Positions 29,704-38,287 of a stretch of DNA of 64,000 nt are shown piece after piece (the stretch's first letter is position 1; each line of letters opens with the position of its first letter). The notes under the pieces are model-generated. The model did no database searches and was not told where the DNA came from. It was given only the letters and a program-made list of their open reading frames with translations. The DNA comes from Eubacteriaceae bacterium (lineage in GTDB: Bacteria; Bacillota; Clostridia; Eubacteriales; Alkalibacteraceae). Both the position numbers and the translations under genes were made by a program. The stretch lies in assembly GCA_013335935.1 (NCBI GenBank), contig JAAXUP010000002.1, forward strand, positions 1 through 64,000. The letters run 5' to 3'.

Positions 29704-29712
29704 TGATATAAT
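29704..29712 (+). promoter_or_regulatory. Extended -10 promoter of the acylphosphatase gene
   Basis: TGATATAAT at 29704-29712 is a perfect TGn-extended -10. The -35 region is poor, as is common for this promoter class. Confidence 0.55.
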
Positions 29713-29751
29713 ATAGTTGAGGCAGTATAGGATGATATGAGAGGTGAAATC

Positions 29752-30030
29752 ATGAAAAGACTATTACTGATCGTTGAAGGAATTGTTCAGGGTGTGGGGT
29801 ATCGATGGTTTGTTAAAGAGCTGGCATATCAATTAAAGATTACGGGAACCGTTCAAAACAATTACGATTCCACAGTAGAAATCCATGCTCAGGGTAGTGA
29901 AGAAAATTTGAAGACATTCATAAAAAATTTATACGAGGGACCTAACCGGTTTGCCCGAGTCGACAATATAAGGGTGGAGGTCCTTGAGACTGAAGAGGGT
30001 GAAAAAGATTTTCAAGTAATATTCTTGTAA
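29752..30030 (+). CDS. acyP: Acylphosphatase
   Basis: A 92-aa acylphosphatase. GIVQGVGYRWFV supplies the catalytic R18 and TVQNNYD the catalytic N36, with the usual 18-residue spacing. It hydrolyses acyl phosphates such as acetyl or carbamoyl phosphate. ATG 29752 follows GAGGTG; the ATG at 29737 precedes that site and is rejected. Confidence 0.93.
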   Translation: MKRLLLIVEGIVQGVGYRWFVKELAYQLKITGTVQNNYDSTVEIHAQGSEENLKTFIKNLYEGPNRFARVDNIRVEVLETEEGEKDFQVIFL

Positions 30031-30053
30031 TCTGCATAATAATATTGTATAAT
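30025..30053 (+). promoter_or_regulatory. Promoter of the SEC-C gene
   Basis: TTGTAA at 30025-30030 and TATAAT at 30048-30053, 17 nt apart. The -35 overlaps the acylphosphatase stop codon. Confidence 0.65.
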
Positions 30054-30081
30054 TCAGTGATTGAAATAAGGAGGTATGATG

Positions 30082-30588
30082 ATGTCTTTATACGAAGAGT
30101 GGAGAAAGACCATAGAGGATTCAACGGGATCCGAAGAGGAATATAAGAAATTCTGGAATGATTATTGCGACCAGGAGCAGGAAGTGTACAAGAAAATTCT
30201 TGCAAACAACCAAAAAGAAATAAAAGGCAAAGTCAGTGATCTTGCAGCGGAATACAATTTAGAAGTCCAGTATTTTATGGGATTTCTGGATGGTATCAAT
30301 GAGAGCATTGAAACACCTAATGAACTTGAAAAAATCGGTGAGAATGATGAAGTCCATCTTGTTATAGATTTTGAAAAGCTGTATTATAACATGCTGGCCG
30401 TCCCAGCGGATTGGCTTTACACCTTGCCAGAGTGGGACAAGATTCTGACAGTTGAAAAAAGAAAAGAAATCGCAAAAAATTACAATAGAAGTAAAATTGT
30501 CGTCAATGAAAACAAAGTAGGAAGAAATGACCCTTGCCCATGTGGAAGCGGCAAGAAATATAAGAAATGCTGCGGCAAAGCACAGTAA
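30082..30588 (+). CDS. SEC-C motif protein
   Basis: A 168-aa protein. The first 130 residues are acidic and helical with no recognised domain. The C-terminal 22 residues are a SEC-C zinc motif ([18 protein letters not shown]), like that at the end of SecA. SEC-C tails can bind ribosomes or SecB. Three ATGs are in frame (30076, 30079, 30082); 30082 has the best spacing from AAGGAGG. Confidence 0.85.
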   Translation: MSLYEEWRKTIEDSTGSEEEYKKFWNDYCDQEQEVYKKILANNQKEIKGKVSDLAAEYNLEVQYFMGFLDGINESIETPNELEKIGENDEVHLVIDFEKLYYNMLAVPADWLYTLPEWDKILTVEKRKEIAKNYNRSKIVVNENKVGRNDPCPCGSGKKYKKCCGKAQ

Positions 30589-30616
30589 CGACCTTAAATA
30601 AATGATGTGAAATTAG

Positions 30617-30653
30617 AAACGATCCGTATCGCTTGTCGACAGGGATCGTTTTT
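30617..30653 (+). terminator. Terminator after the SEC-C gene
   Basis: AAACGATCC at 30617-30625 pairs with GGATCGTTT at 30643-30651 and runs into TTTTT. The degraded repeat half-copy begins right after it. Confidence 0.75.
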
Positions 30654-30679
30654 GATGAGGATGTTCCACTAGCGCGCTA
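30654..30679. repeat. Degenerate left half of the two-hairpin repeat
   Basis: This stretch aligns with the first 26 nt of copy A at about 20 of 25 positions with one gap, including TTC-ACTAGC-CGCT. Like the full copies it follows a terminator T run. The right half is missing and replaced by the end of the patatin gene, whose stop codon (30677-30679) lies inside it. Confidence 0.5.
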
Positions 30680-31993
30680 TCGGCTTGTCAGATAGAGCAA
30701 AGTCAGAATGGAAAGAGATACTTCGGGGGTGAAACGATTTAACAGCTTGATGAAGTGAATCTTAGAGTTTATATTCATACTGAGAAAATACATATAATAT
30801 CCAAGGAACTTTATTTTTGTGACTGGACTGATCTCCATTTCATCATAAGGTTTAAATACATCCAGAATGCTTGATGTATTCTTAATGATATTTAAATTTT
30901 CAGTAATCAAATAGTTGGTCGTTTCAAAGATCAGCTTGATCAGTTCATCTTCCGTAAGCTTCTGCAACCGATCAATGCCTAAATTCTTAGCTGTAATTTC
31001 AAGCATACTTAGTGCGGGTTCTTGTCCGCGGAAGGCAGTACCGCCCAGGAGCTTGTTTATTGCTCCCAACATTTCGTCCTTGCCCTCAAGTCTTTCCATA
31101 CCCAGCAGCATGGGCAGTTTAATACCATCTTCTCCGGCCACCGGAAAACCAAGTTTCTCCTGGAATGCCAGAAAAGTAGTATTCTCTTTTTCAGTTTCTA
31201 TATAGTAATAGTTTCCTTTGACTGCTCCGAATTTCTTTAATGCATCCAGATATCCCATCTCGATGTTTCGTTTCATCAAATCGGGATTAAACTCCAATAT
31301 AAGGCCAAGATATTCAGAATTGTTTATATGAATGATATTGACTTTTTCATTTCTGTTTCTTAATTTTAATCCTGGTGGTGATGGAAGTTCGACAGTGATC
31401 AAATCTTTGAATCCATTGTCAGCCAGAAGGTCGATGGGGAGGTTATCATAAAGACCGCCATCGACAAAAATTTTTCCGTCGATTTCATGTCGCTTGAATA
31501 CGGGTAATGCTGCACTTGCCAGTAAGTAGTCGATCAGCTGGCCTTTTGGGATATCCTCGATCATAAGCTCCAATGGCTTCAAATCAGTAAGTGATACAGT
31601 CACCAGACCCAGACGGATGGAAGATTTTCTAAGCTTGTCTTCGTCGATATATTTATTCAAGGTTTCTTTTAAAGGGGTGATATCCAGACCGCCATCAAAT
31701 ACGTAGCCTTTGAAGGAAGTTGTGAATTCGCTCCAGTCTGCTTTTGACCAGTCCGAAAGATACTTGTCAGTGATATTTTTGTTGAATTCAAATACCTTGT
31801 CCATGGAAAGGTTTGACCAGAATTCATAGGCTAAATCAAATTCATTTTGAGCAATCAAAGCTCCGTTTAATGCGCCAACGGAGGTCCCTGCTACGGCATC
31901 GATTTCAATGCCCATTTCTCGAAGAGCCTTCCATACCCCAATTTCAAAAGAACCTTTCGCTCCGCCTCCGCTTAAAACCAACCCATATCCCAT
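30677..31993 (-). CDS. Patatin-like phospholipase
   Basis: A 438-aa protein. The patatin fold occupies about residues 1-280: oxyanion loop GGGAKGS at 9-15, nucleophile S38 in GTSVG and the catalytic aspartate in DGGLYDN near residue 178. It probably hydrolyses membrane lipids or acyl esters. The C-terminal 130 residues are helical and unassigned. No signal peptide. AGGGAG precedes the ATG at 31993. Its 3' end runs into the repeat remnant. Confidence 0.88.
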   Translation of the reverse strand: MGYGLVLSGGGAKGSFEIGVWKALREMGIEIDAVAGTSVGALNGALIAQNEFDLAYEFWSNLSMDKVFEFNKNITDKYLSDWSKADWSEFTTSFKGYVFDGGLDITPLKETLNKYIDEDKLRKSSIRLGLVTVSLTDLKPLELMIEDIPKGQLIDYLLASAALPVFKRHEIDGKIFVDGGLYDNLPIDLLADNGFKDLITVELPSPPGLKLRNRNEKVNIIHINNSEYLGLILEFNPDLMKRNIEMGYLDALKKFGAVKGNYYYIETEKENTTFLAFQEKLGFPVAGEDGIKLPMLLGMERLEGKDEMLGAINKLLGGTAFRGQEPALSMLEITAKNLGIDRLQKLTEDELIKLIFETTNYLITENLNIIKNTSSILDVFKPYDEMEISPVTKIKFLGYYMYFLSMNINSKIHFIKLLNRFTPEVSLSILTLLYLTSR

Positions 31994-32090
31994 AAGAAAT
32001 ACACTCCCTTACATGCAACTATCCATATTATAACATAAATCAGGCTGGCGAAAAACAAAGGAAAGCATTTAAGCATTTTGTGCGTTCCGC

Positions 32091-32119
32091 TTGAAATAAC
32101 GTCCGGCATAAAGTATAAT
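32091..32119 (+). promoter_or_regulatory. Promoter of queT
   Basis: TTGAAA at 32091-32096 and a perfect TATAAT at 32114-32119, 17 nt apart. Transcription would begin near 32126, just before the riboswitch. Confidence 0.8.
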
Positions 32120-32129
32120 AATAGCTCGC

Positions 32130-32170
32130 GACAGTTCGCAAAATCCTGTCACTAAATAAAACTACGGAGG
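32130..32170 (+). promoter_or_regulatory. PreQ1-I riboswitch controlling queT translation
   Basis: A 5-bp stem GACAG (32130-32134) with CTGTC (32146-32150) closes the loop TTCGCAAAATC. An A-rich tail ACTAAATAAAACTACGG follows and runs into the Shine-Dalgarno CGGAGG. This is the compact H-type pseudoknot layout of the preQ1-I class, resembling the Thermoanaerobacter tengcongensis aptamer. Binding would hide the ribosome-binding site. The next gene being queT is strong support. Confidence 0.82.
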
Positions 32171-32176
32171 AATAAA

Positions 32177-32656
32177 ATGGAGAACAAAACAAAATTTTTA
32201 GTTAAAGCGGGAATCATTGCAGCTTTATATGCTGTATTGACGCTGCTCATTGCCCCTTTGTCTTATGGACAAATGCAGATCAGGATATCAGAAGCCCTGA
32301 CGATCCTTCCTTTTTTCACGCCGGCCGCTATTCCGGGACTCTTTGCAGGTTGCCTTCTGGCTAACTTTTTCGGTAGTCCCCTTGGGATGCTGGATGTAAT
32401 TTTAGGGAGTCTTACGACCCTGGTTGCTGCCTGGATGGCATCGAAGATAAAAAATAAGTATTTAGTTCCGCTGCCGGCAATACTGCTTAATGCGATGGTT
32501 ATTCCCTATGTGCTCTATGTATTTCTCGGATTTCCATACCTTGTATCTGTACTGTGGGTGGGATTAGGAGAAATCGCTGCTGTATACGGCCTTGGATTGC
32601 CGCTTTTACTTTTCATTGAGAAGAACAAAGCGGTAAAAGACATGATAAAAGACTAA
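32177..32656 (+). CDS. queT: QueT-family queuosine precursor transporter (ECF S component)
   Basis: A 159-aa membrane protein with about five hydrophobic segments. The N-terminus with AGIIAALYAVLTLLIAPLSY, then MQIRISEALTILPFF, is typical of the QueT (DUF988) family. It is thought to take up preQ1 or a related precursor through the shared ECF module, plausibly the one at 16024-18510. No queuosine biosynthesis genes are seen here. Confidence 0.88.
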   Translation: MENKTKFLVKAGIIAALYAVLTLLIAPLSYGQMQIRISEALTILPFFTPAAIPGLFAGCLLANFFGSPLGMLDVILGSLTTLVAAWMASKIKNKYLVPLPAILLNAMVIPYVLYVFLGFPYLVSVLWVGLGEIAAVYGLGLPLLLFIEKNKAVKDMIKD

Positions 32657-32696
32657 AAAAGAAAATCACCTGTGAGGGTGATTTTCTTTTTTAGTC
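32651..32696. terminator. Bidirectional terminator between queT and murC
   Basis: A perfect 20-bp stem (32651-32670 with 32677-32696) around a 6-nt loop, with six As on one side and six Ts on the other. It begins inside the queT stop codon region and serves the convergent murC. Confidence 0.9.
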
Positions 32697-32705
32697 TGAA
32701 GAGTA

Positions 32706-34121
32706 TTATTTTCCGTATTTTAACTTTAAGGCATCAACCAGATCATAGGCAACTTTGTTTATTGTCTGGGAACCTGCCACAAGTATAAAATCGCCCTCCA
32801 CAGCATTCTCAATGACGTAGCTTACGATGTCCTCAAATTTGCTGATATGCTTTGCAGGGATCGAAAGCCTCTCTTCCACTGCTTTTGCAAGATCTTCATC
32901 CTTGATGGGCCACTTGTTGGCTTCCCGGTCAGAATAGATGTCATTGATAACGACCATATCTGCCCCTTTGAAAGCGTCAACGAATTCATCAAAGAAATAA
33001 TAGGTTCTGGAATAGGTATGAGCCTGGAAGATCACCCATAACCGGTTGTATTTGTAATTCTGGCAGGCCTGAACGGTGACTTTGAGTTCGGTTGGGTGAT
33101 GGGCATAGTCTTCGATAACAGTGATTTTGTTGACGACCCCTCTGAGTTCAAATCTTCTTCCCGCACCGGCGAATTCCAGCATTGTCTCAATGATGATATC
33201 CCGGTCAACTCCCACATAGTCAGCACATGCAATGGCAGCTATCCCATTCATGACATTATGTTCTCCTGGAATACTCATCTTGACGTGACCGAAAAGCTCG
33301 CCGTTGTGAATAACATCGTACTCAGGTTTGCCCAGTTCATCGTATACGATGTTGATTGCGGCATATTCATTTGATTTATTCTGTCCAACAGTTATGATCC
33401 GGCAGTCCAGGCCCTGTGTTACGTCCAGGACATCCTTGGAGTCCCCATTAACGATAAGAACGCCCTCTGGGGGGATGATTTTGCTGAAATTATGAAAGGA
33501 CTCCTTAATATGGTTGATGTCTTTAAAATAATCAAGATGATCTTCTTCAATATTAAGGATTACTCCAATACTATGGTGAGATTTAAGGAAACTGTCAACG
33601 AACTCGCAGGCTTCCGTAACGAAATATTCGCTGTTACCTACCCGGAAGTTACTGTCAAAAAGGCTTATCTTTCCGCCTACGCTCACGGTAGGATCGAAAT
33701 CGCCCCTGTACAGAAGTGATGCGATCAAAGATGAGGTCGTCGTTTTACCGTGGGTCCCAGAAACAGCGATGGTTTTACTAAAATCTCTGGTTAGCGCGCC
33801 TAAAAAATCAGATCTCTCCATAAGTGGGATTTCCAGCTCTCTGGCTCTTACCATTTCCGGATTATCACTATGAATTGCTGCTGAATAAACAACTAGGGTA
33901 CAGTTGTCGCTGATGTTTTTCTTATCATGTCCTATATAGATCCTGGCGCCTTTTTCTGAAAGCTTCTCCGTGTAGTTGGAAGCCCTCATGTCTGAGCCGG
34001 CAACGGCAATACCTTTGTTCATAAGGATAGAGGCAAGACCGCTCATGCTCGTTCCTCCGATGCCGATAAAATGCACAAGGTTCAGTTTTTTATTAATGAC
34101 TTTTTCTAAATATGTTTTCAA
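32706..34121 (-). CDS. murC: UDP-N-acetylmuramate--L-alanine ligase
   Basis: A 471-aa Mur ligase adding the first amino acid of the peptidoglycan stem. The N-terminal HFIGIGGTSMSGLA is the UDP-binding loop, ATP-binding GTHGKTTTS is at 122-130, and DYAHHPTE marks the C-terminal region. It starts with TTG at 34121 after a GAGGG site. It stands alone rather than in a division cluster. Confidence 0.96.
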   Translation of the reverse strand: MKTYLEKVINKKLNLVHFIGIGGTSMSGLASILMNKGIAVAGSDMRASNYTEKLSEKGARIYIGHDKKNISDNCTLVVYSAAIHSDNPEMVRARELEIPLMERSDFLGALTRDFSKTIAVSGTHGKTTTSSLIASLLYRGDFDPTVSVGGKISLFDSNFRVGNSEYFVTEACEFVDSFLKSHHSIGVILNIEEDHLDYFKDINHIKESFHNFSKIIPPEGVLIVNGDSKDVLDVTQGLDCRIITVGQNKSNEYAAINIVYDELGKPEYDVIHNGELFGHVKMSIPGEHNVMNGIAAIACADYVGVDRDIIIETMLEFAGAGRRFELRGVVNKITVIEDYAHHPTELKVTVQACQNYKYNRLWVIFQAHTYSRTYYFFDEFVDAFKGADMVVINDIYSDREANKWPIKDEDLAKAVEERLSIPAKHISKFEDIVSYVIENAVEGDFILVAGSQTINKVAYDLVDALKLKYGK

Positions 34122-34153
34122 AAAAATCCCTCACTTCTAAATTGGATAGAAAT

Positions 34154-34162
34154 ATTATACCA
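34154..34162 (-). promoter_or_regulatory. Promoter of murC
   Basis: On the minus strand TATAAT is preceded by TGG, a TGn-extended -10, about 35 nt before the start codon. A weak -35 (ATGAAA) lies 16 nt further upstream. Confidence 0.55.
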
Positions 34163-34312
34163 TAAGGAATTCATTTTTCATGATTTCTGAATAAAAAGTT
34201 GATGAGGGGTCTGTATAAATTCGAAAACAAAGCGAAAATCACTGGAAAGTTCCCTTATTTTAGCAAATCTAAGAAAAAAATAAGAATTTCCGACGAAGTT
34301 TGTAAATAAGCG

Positions 34313-34341
34313 TTGAATTTTTGTAAAAATATGAATAAAAT
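34313..34341 (+). promoter_or_regulatory. Promoter of purR
   Basis: TTGAAT at 34313-34318 and TAAAAT at 34336-34341, 17 nt apart. The predicted transcript start near 34348 decides the purR start codon in favour of GTG 34382. Confidence 0.7.
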
Positions 34342-34381
34342 TAGTGATAATGATTTAAATATTCGGATTTTGAGGTGCAAA

Positions 34382-35197
34382 GTGGACAAATACAAGAGAA
34401 ATGAACGAATCGGAGCGATTATTAAAATATTGGCGGACAATCCAAACAAGATAATAACCTATAATTATTTCAGTGAAAGATTTTCAGCTGCAAAATCGAG
34501 CATAAGTGAAGATGTCCTGGTGGTTAAAAAGATCATTGAAAATCTTGATATGGGAAAGATTGAAACAGTAGCAGGAGCAGCAGGGGGCGTCAAGTATAAC
34601 CCGGAAATGAACAAGGAAGAAGCCGCCAGCTTTTTGGAAGATCTGTGCGAAAAGCTTAGGCAAAAGGACAGAATAATCCCTGGAGGCTTCATATATTATA
34701 CGGATATCATCTACATGCCAGATATTGTGGACAAGTTGGGAAGGATAATCGCAAGCGAGTATTTGCATGAAAAAATTGATTATGTTGTAACCATGGAGAC
34801 GAAAGGGATACCAGTAGCCCTGATGACAGCCAGATATCTTAATCTTCCCCTGATAATTGTCAGAAGACAGAGTAAGGTTACTGATGGTACGACAGTGACA
34901 ATCAATTATGTTTCGGGAACAAGTTCAAAAATAAGCACCATGACACTCTCCAAAAGAGCCATGAAGAAAGATGCGAGTGTGATCATCGTGGATGATTTCA
35001 TGAAGGGTGGAGGAACTGCCATGGGCATCGTGAATCTCATGAAAGAGTTTGATGCCACAGTTAAAGGAATATCGGTGCTGATCGCATCAAAGGATCCGGA
35101 TAACAAACTGGTTAAGGAGTATAAACCGTTGTTGGTTTTAGAATCATTGGATCAGTTTAATGAAATCATTGATATCAGACCATATCATGGGATCTGA
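34382..35197 (+). CDS. purR: Purine operon repressor PurR
   Basis: A 271-aa Bacillus-type PurR: an N-terminal winged helix (FSERFSAAKSSISEDVLVVK) fused to a phosphoribosyltransferase-like domain with the PRPP loop VIIVDDFMKGGGT at about 200-212. Family segments AGAAGGVKY and VSGTSSKISTM are also present. It senses PRPP and binds PurBoxes; candidate boxes lie before purL and purE in this window. GTG 34382 is chosen because the promoter overlaps the earlier ATGs, although its GAGGTG site is close (4 nt). Confidence 0.95.
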   Translation: MDKYKRNERIGAIIKILADNPNKIITYNYFSERFSAAKSSISEDVLVVKKIIENLDMGKIETVAGAAGGVKYNPEMNKEEAASFLEDLCEKLRQKDRIIPGGFIYYTDIIYMPDIVDKLGRIIASEYLHEKIDYVVTMETKGIPVALMTARYLNLPLIIVRRQSKVTDGTTVTINYVSGTSSKISTMTLSKRAMKKDASVIIVDDFMKGGGTAMGIVNLMKEFDATVKGISVLIASKDPDNKLVKEYKPLLVLESLDQFNEIIDIRPYHGI

Positions 35198-35297
35198 CCC
35201 TAAACGTTTAAATAGTTAATCATAAAACCTGAAAATTCCTTTTATTTGCAGAATTTACCTAAAAAATTAAAAAAAATTAAAAAAATACTAAAAAAAA

Positions 35298-35326
35298 AAA
35301 GGAAATTCCTATATAATAAAGAATAT
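35298..35326 (+). promoter_or_regulatory. Sigma-H-type promoter of spoVG
   Basis: AAAGGAAAT at 35298-35306 matches the -35 consensus RNAGGAWWW. AAAGAATAT at 35318-35326 matches the -10 consensus RNNGAATWW. The spacer is 11 nt. In Bacillus subtilis spoVG is a classic sigma-H target. A sigma-A -10 could also be read from TATAAT inside the spacer. Confidence 0.7.
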
Positions 35327-35368
35327 AATATATATCAGGATATTTATAACTTAGGGGGAGGCTTAATT

Positions 35369-35662
35369 ATGCAAATTACAGATGTCAGGATCAGAAAAAT
35401 TTCTAAAGAAGGAAAAATGAAGGCCATCGTTTCCGTAACATTTGATGATCAGTTTGTTGTACACGATATCAAAATCATCGAAGGTCAAAATGGTCTGTTT
35501 ATTGCAATGCCTAGCAGAAAGACACCCGATGGTGAGTTCAAGGATATTGCCCATCCAATCAATATGGACACCAGAACTCAGATTCAGGAGTCTGTATTGG
35601 AGAAATATGCGGCTGTATTGGAAGAACAGGAAGATATAGATGAAAGTGAAGTAACTGAATAA
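35369..35662 (+). CDS. spoVG: SpoVG regulator
   Basis: A 97-aa SpoVG ([20 protein letters not shown], then [22 protein letters not shown]). SpoVG is a small nucleic-acid-binding protein affecting septation, sporulation and cell-wall genes. ATG 35369 follows GGGGGAGG. The frame is open to 35246 but that part lies upstream of the promoter. Confidence 0.95.
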   Translation: MQITDVRIRKISKEGKMKAIVSVTFDDQFVVHDIKIIEGQNGLFIAMPSRKTPDGEFKDIAHPINMDTRTQIQESVLEKYAAVLEEQEDIDESEVTE

Positions 35663-35671
35663 ATAATTATT

Positions 35672-35700
35672 AAAGGGATAATTCATATCCCTTTTTTTTT
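35672..35700 (+). terminator. Terminator of spoVG
   Basis: AAAGGGATA at 35672-35680 pairs with TATCCCTTT at 35686-35694 around a 5-nt loop, continuing into a T run. Confidence 0.88.
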
Positions 35701-35703
35701 ATA

Positions 35704-35732
35704 TATACAAGAATCGGTTAAATTTATATAAT
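35704..35732 (+). promoter_or_regulatory. Promoter of glmU
   Basis: TATACA at 35704-35709 and TATAAT at 35727-35732, 17 nt apart, about 60 nt before the start codon. Confidence 0.6.
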
Positions 35733-35792
35733 AAGAAGAGAACTGCGCTGATTCATGTGCAGAAATTTAGGATCAATATGGAGGTGTTTGGT

Positions 35793-37145
35793 GTGGGAGA
35801 CACTGTCGCATTAATACTGGCTGCGGGAAAAGGGACAAGAATGAAATCTGAAATACCAAAGGTGCTTCATAAAGCGGCAGGCAAAGCGATGATCGAGCAT
35901 GTGATCACAGCTTGTGAAGAAGCTGGAGTGAAGAGAATATATGCTGTAGTAGGGCATAAAAGTGAGGATATCATCAATACAGTCGGGGATAATATCGGCT
36001 ATATCATACAGGATCAGCAGCTGGGGACGGGGCATGCGCTGATAATTTCTTCGGAATATCTGCCTAAGGATAAAAGCAGTGTCATCGTGCTTGTGGGTGA
36101 TGCTCCTCTGATCGATGGCAAAACCATTGAAGACATGATAAAAATTCATGAGGATAATGACTTGAGTGCAACGGTGCTTACATCAAGACTTTCAGATCCC
36201 ACAGGATATGGCAGGATTGTTAAGGATGCAGACGGAAATCTTCTTAAAATTGTTGAGCATAAAGATGCCACGGAAGAAGAGAAGAAGATCGACGAAGTCA
36301 ATTCAGGGATGTACTGCTTTAAAAGCGAAGATCTTCTGAGTTCTCTGAAAGAACTGGATAACAAAAACTCACAGGGTGAATATTATCTGACGGATATCAT
36401 CGAGATAATGAACAGAAAAGGGCTTAAAACGGGATCCAGCATAACCAGTGCAAATATTATCAAAGCGGTCAATTCCAAAGTGGAGCTATCTCAGATCGAA
36501 AAAATCATGAGAAAACAGATAAACGAAAAACTGATGGAGTCAGGGGTAACGATCATTGACCCCAAAAATACCTACATCCATAAAGATGTACAAATAGGAG
36601 CAGATACAATCATATACCCCGGGTGCATAATCGAGGGCAGTACTAAAATCGGTAAGGGATGCATGCTGATAAATAATTCAAGAATCGTAGACTGTGAAAT
36701 CGGGGACTTCGTGACGATCCAAAGTTCAACACTCTTAAAGAGCACTGTAGGAGATCATACCACGGTAGGACCTTATGCCTATATAAGACCTGAAAGTACC
36801 ATCGGGAAGCATGTAAAGATCGGTGATTTTGTGGAGGTCAAAAAGTCCGTGATTGGGGACAATACGAAGATTTCTCATCTGACTTATGTTGGTGACGGCG
36901 AGGTTGGCTCGAATGTGAATCTGGGCTGCGGAGTGGTCTTTGTAAACTACGATGGGAAGAATAAACACAAAACCATCGTTGAAGACGATGTTTTTGTCGG
37001 ATGCAATGTCAACCTGGTCGCTCCTGTGACTGTAAAAAGTGGAGCCTATATAGCCGCAGGATCAACAATAACCGATGAGGTCCCTGAAAAAAATCTGGCG
37101 ATCGCAAGATGCAGACAAACCAATAAACCAAATTATTTCAAATAA
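35793..37145 (+). CDS. glmU: Bifunctional GlmU (glucosamine-1-phosphate acetyltransferase/uridylyltransferase)
   Basis: A 450-aa enzyme making UDP-GlcNAc, the precursor for peptidoglycan. The N-terminal nucleotidyltransferase shows LAAGKGTRMKSEIPKVLH from residue 9. The C-terminal half is a left-handed beta helix with hexapeptide repeats and the acetyltransferase region (GCGVVFVNYDGKNKHKT). GTG 35793 is preferred, with GGAGGTG 6 nt upstream; the frame is open to 35757. Confidence 0.95.
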   Translation: MGDTVALILAAGKGTRMKSEIPKVLHKAAGKAMIEHVITACEEAGVKRIYAVVGHKSEDIINTVGDNIGYIIQDQQLGTGHALIISSEYLPKDKSSVIVLVGDAPLIDGKTIEDMIKIHEDNDLSATVLTSRLSDPTGYGRIVKDADGNLLKIVEHKDATEEEKKIDEVNSGMYCFKSEDLLSSLKELDNKNSQGEYYLTDIIEIMNRKGLKTGSSITSANIIKAVNSKVELSQIEKIMRKQINEKLMESGVTIIDPKNTYIHKDVQIGADTIIYPGCIIEGSTKIGKGCMLINNSRIVDCEIGDFVTIQSSTLLKSTVGDHTTVGPYAYIRPESTIGKHVKIGDFVEVKKSVIGDNTKISHLTYVGDGEVGSNVNLGCGVVFVNYDGKNKHKTIVEDDVFVGCNVNLVAPVTVKSGAYIAAGSTITDEVPEKNLAIARCRQTNKPNYFK

Positions 37146-37169
37146 AGCAAGAGTATTTATCTGATAATA

Positions 37170-37199
37170 GAGACATTGATAATGGAGTTAGTGTATAAT
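37170..37199 (+). promoter_or_regulatory. Candidate promoter of prs
   Basis: A perfect TATAAT at 37194-37199 with GAGACA at 37170-37175 (18-nt spacing). About 70 nt separate it from the gene. Confidence 0.4.
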
Positions 37200-37269
37200 G
37201 AAATATCGTAAAGATAATGAATCGCAGATAATATAAATTCAGGTTTTTTATTAGGAGGAATATTTTTAA

Positions 37270-38217
37270 ATGGACGGAAATTTTCAGGAAATTAAAATTA
37301 TCGCAGGGAACTCCAATATTGCATTGGCGAAAGAAATCTCAAAACTACTGGAGATACCTCTAACGGATGCAACAATTACGACATTCAGTGATGGCGAGAC
37401 TTCTGTTGCGGTAAATGAAACGGTAAGGGGAGCAGATGTTTTCGTTGTACAGTCTACTTCCAATCCTGTTAACAATCATCTTATGGAGCTTTTGATCATA
37501 ATCGATGCCATGAAGAGGGCGTCAGCGGGACGAATAAATGCAGTTATTCCGTATTATGGATATGGAAGACAGGACAGGAAAGCAAAGTCAAGAGATCCCA
37601 TCACAGCCAAACTTGTAGCTGATCTTCTGACCGTTGCAGGCGCAGACAGGGTCATCACCATGGACCTTCATGCTACTCAGATCCAGGGATTTTTCGATAT
37701 GCCTGTGGATCATCTTCTGGGACTTCCTATCATAGCGGATTATTATAAGTCGTTGGAGTTGGAGGATATGGTGGTCGTATCCCCAGATGCAGGCAGTGTA
37801 AGACGGTCGAGAAAGCTTGCGGAAAGACTGGATGCTCCTCTTGCGATCATCGACAAAAGACGACCTAAGGCCAATGTCTCTGAAGTGATGAACATTATCG
37901 GGGACATCAAAGGCAAGAATTGTATCCTGGTTGACGATATGATCGATACAGCAGGAACGATTTGCAACGCTGCCAAAGCACTTGAGCAGTTTGGCGCAAA
38001 AAGTATATACGCCGCTACCACTCATGGCGTTCTGTCCGGACCAGCTATTGAAAGAATCAAGGAGTCGCCTATTAAAGAACTTTTGACACTGAATACCATT
38101 GACATTGCAGAAGGCAAATTTATCGATAAAATGAAAATCCTGTCGGTGGGTTCTCTTTTCGCAAAAACCATTGACCGGGTACACAGAGCAAAATCCATAA
38201 GCAAACTATTTGATTGA
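37270..38217 (+). CDS. prs: Ribose-phosphate pyrophosphokinase
   Basis: A 315-aa class I PRPP synthetase. GYGRQDRKAKSRDPI (flexible catalytic loop) and the PRPP loop ILVDDMIDTAGTI are clear. PRPP feeds the purine pathway encoded at 49868-60894 and is the effector of PurR at 34382. ATG 37270 follows TAGGAGGA. Confidence 0.97.
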   Translation: MDGNFQEIKIIAGNSNIALAKEISKLLEIPLTDATITTFSDGETSVAVNETVRGADVFVVQSTSNPVNNHLMELLIIIDAMKRASAGRINAVIPYYGYGRQDRKAKSRDPITAKLVADLLTVAGADRVITMDLHATQIQGFFDMPVDHLLGLPIIADYYKSLELEDMVVVSPDAGSVRRSRKLAERLDAPLAIIDKRRPKANVSEVMNIIGDIKGKNCILVDDMIDTAGTICNAAKALEQFGAKSIYAATTHGVLSGPAIERIKESPIKELLTLNTIDIAEGKFIDKMKILSVGSLFAKTIDRVHRAKSISKLFD

Positions 38218-38238
38218 TCGTATAGACGGATCTTAAGA

Positions 38239-38266
38239 AGGGACAAGATTTCTTGTCTCTTTCTTG
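38239..38266 (+). terminator. Probable terminator after prs
   Basis: AGGGACAAG at 38239-38247 pairs with CTTGTCTCT at 38252-38260 (9 bp, one G-U) around ATTT, then TTCTT. The T run is short, so some read-through to pth is likely. Confidence 0.5.
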
Positions 38267-38287
38267 TCGAGTGAAAAGGTGGATATT

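Noticed and set aside
36735-36968. Antisense open frames inside glmU, purM, mfd and other large genes
   Set aside because: They mirror the coding frame of well-recognised proteins and have no ribosome-binding sites or homology.
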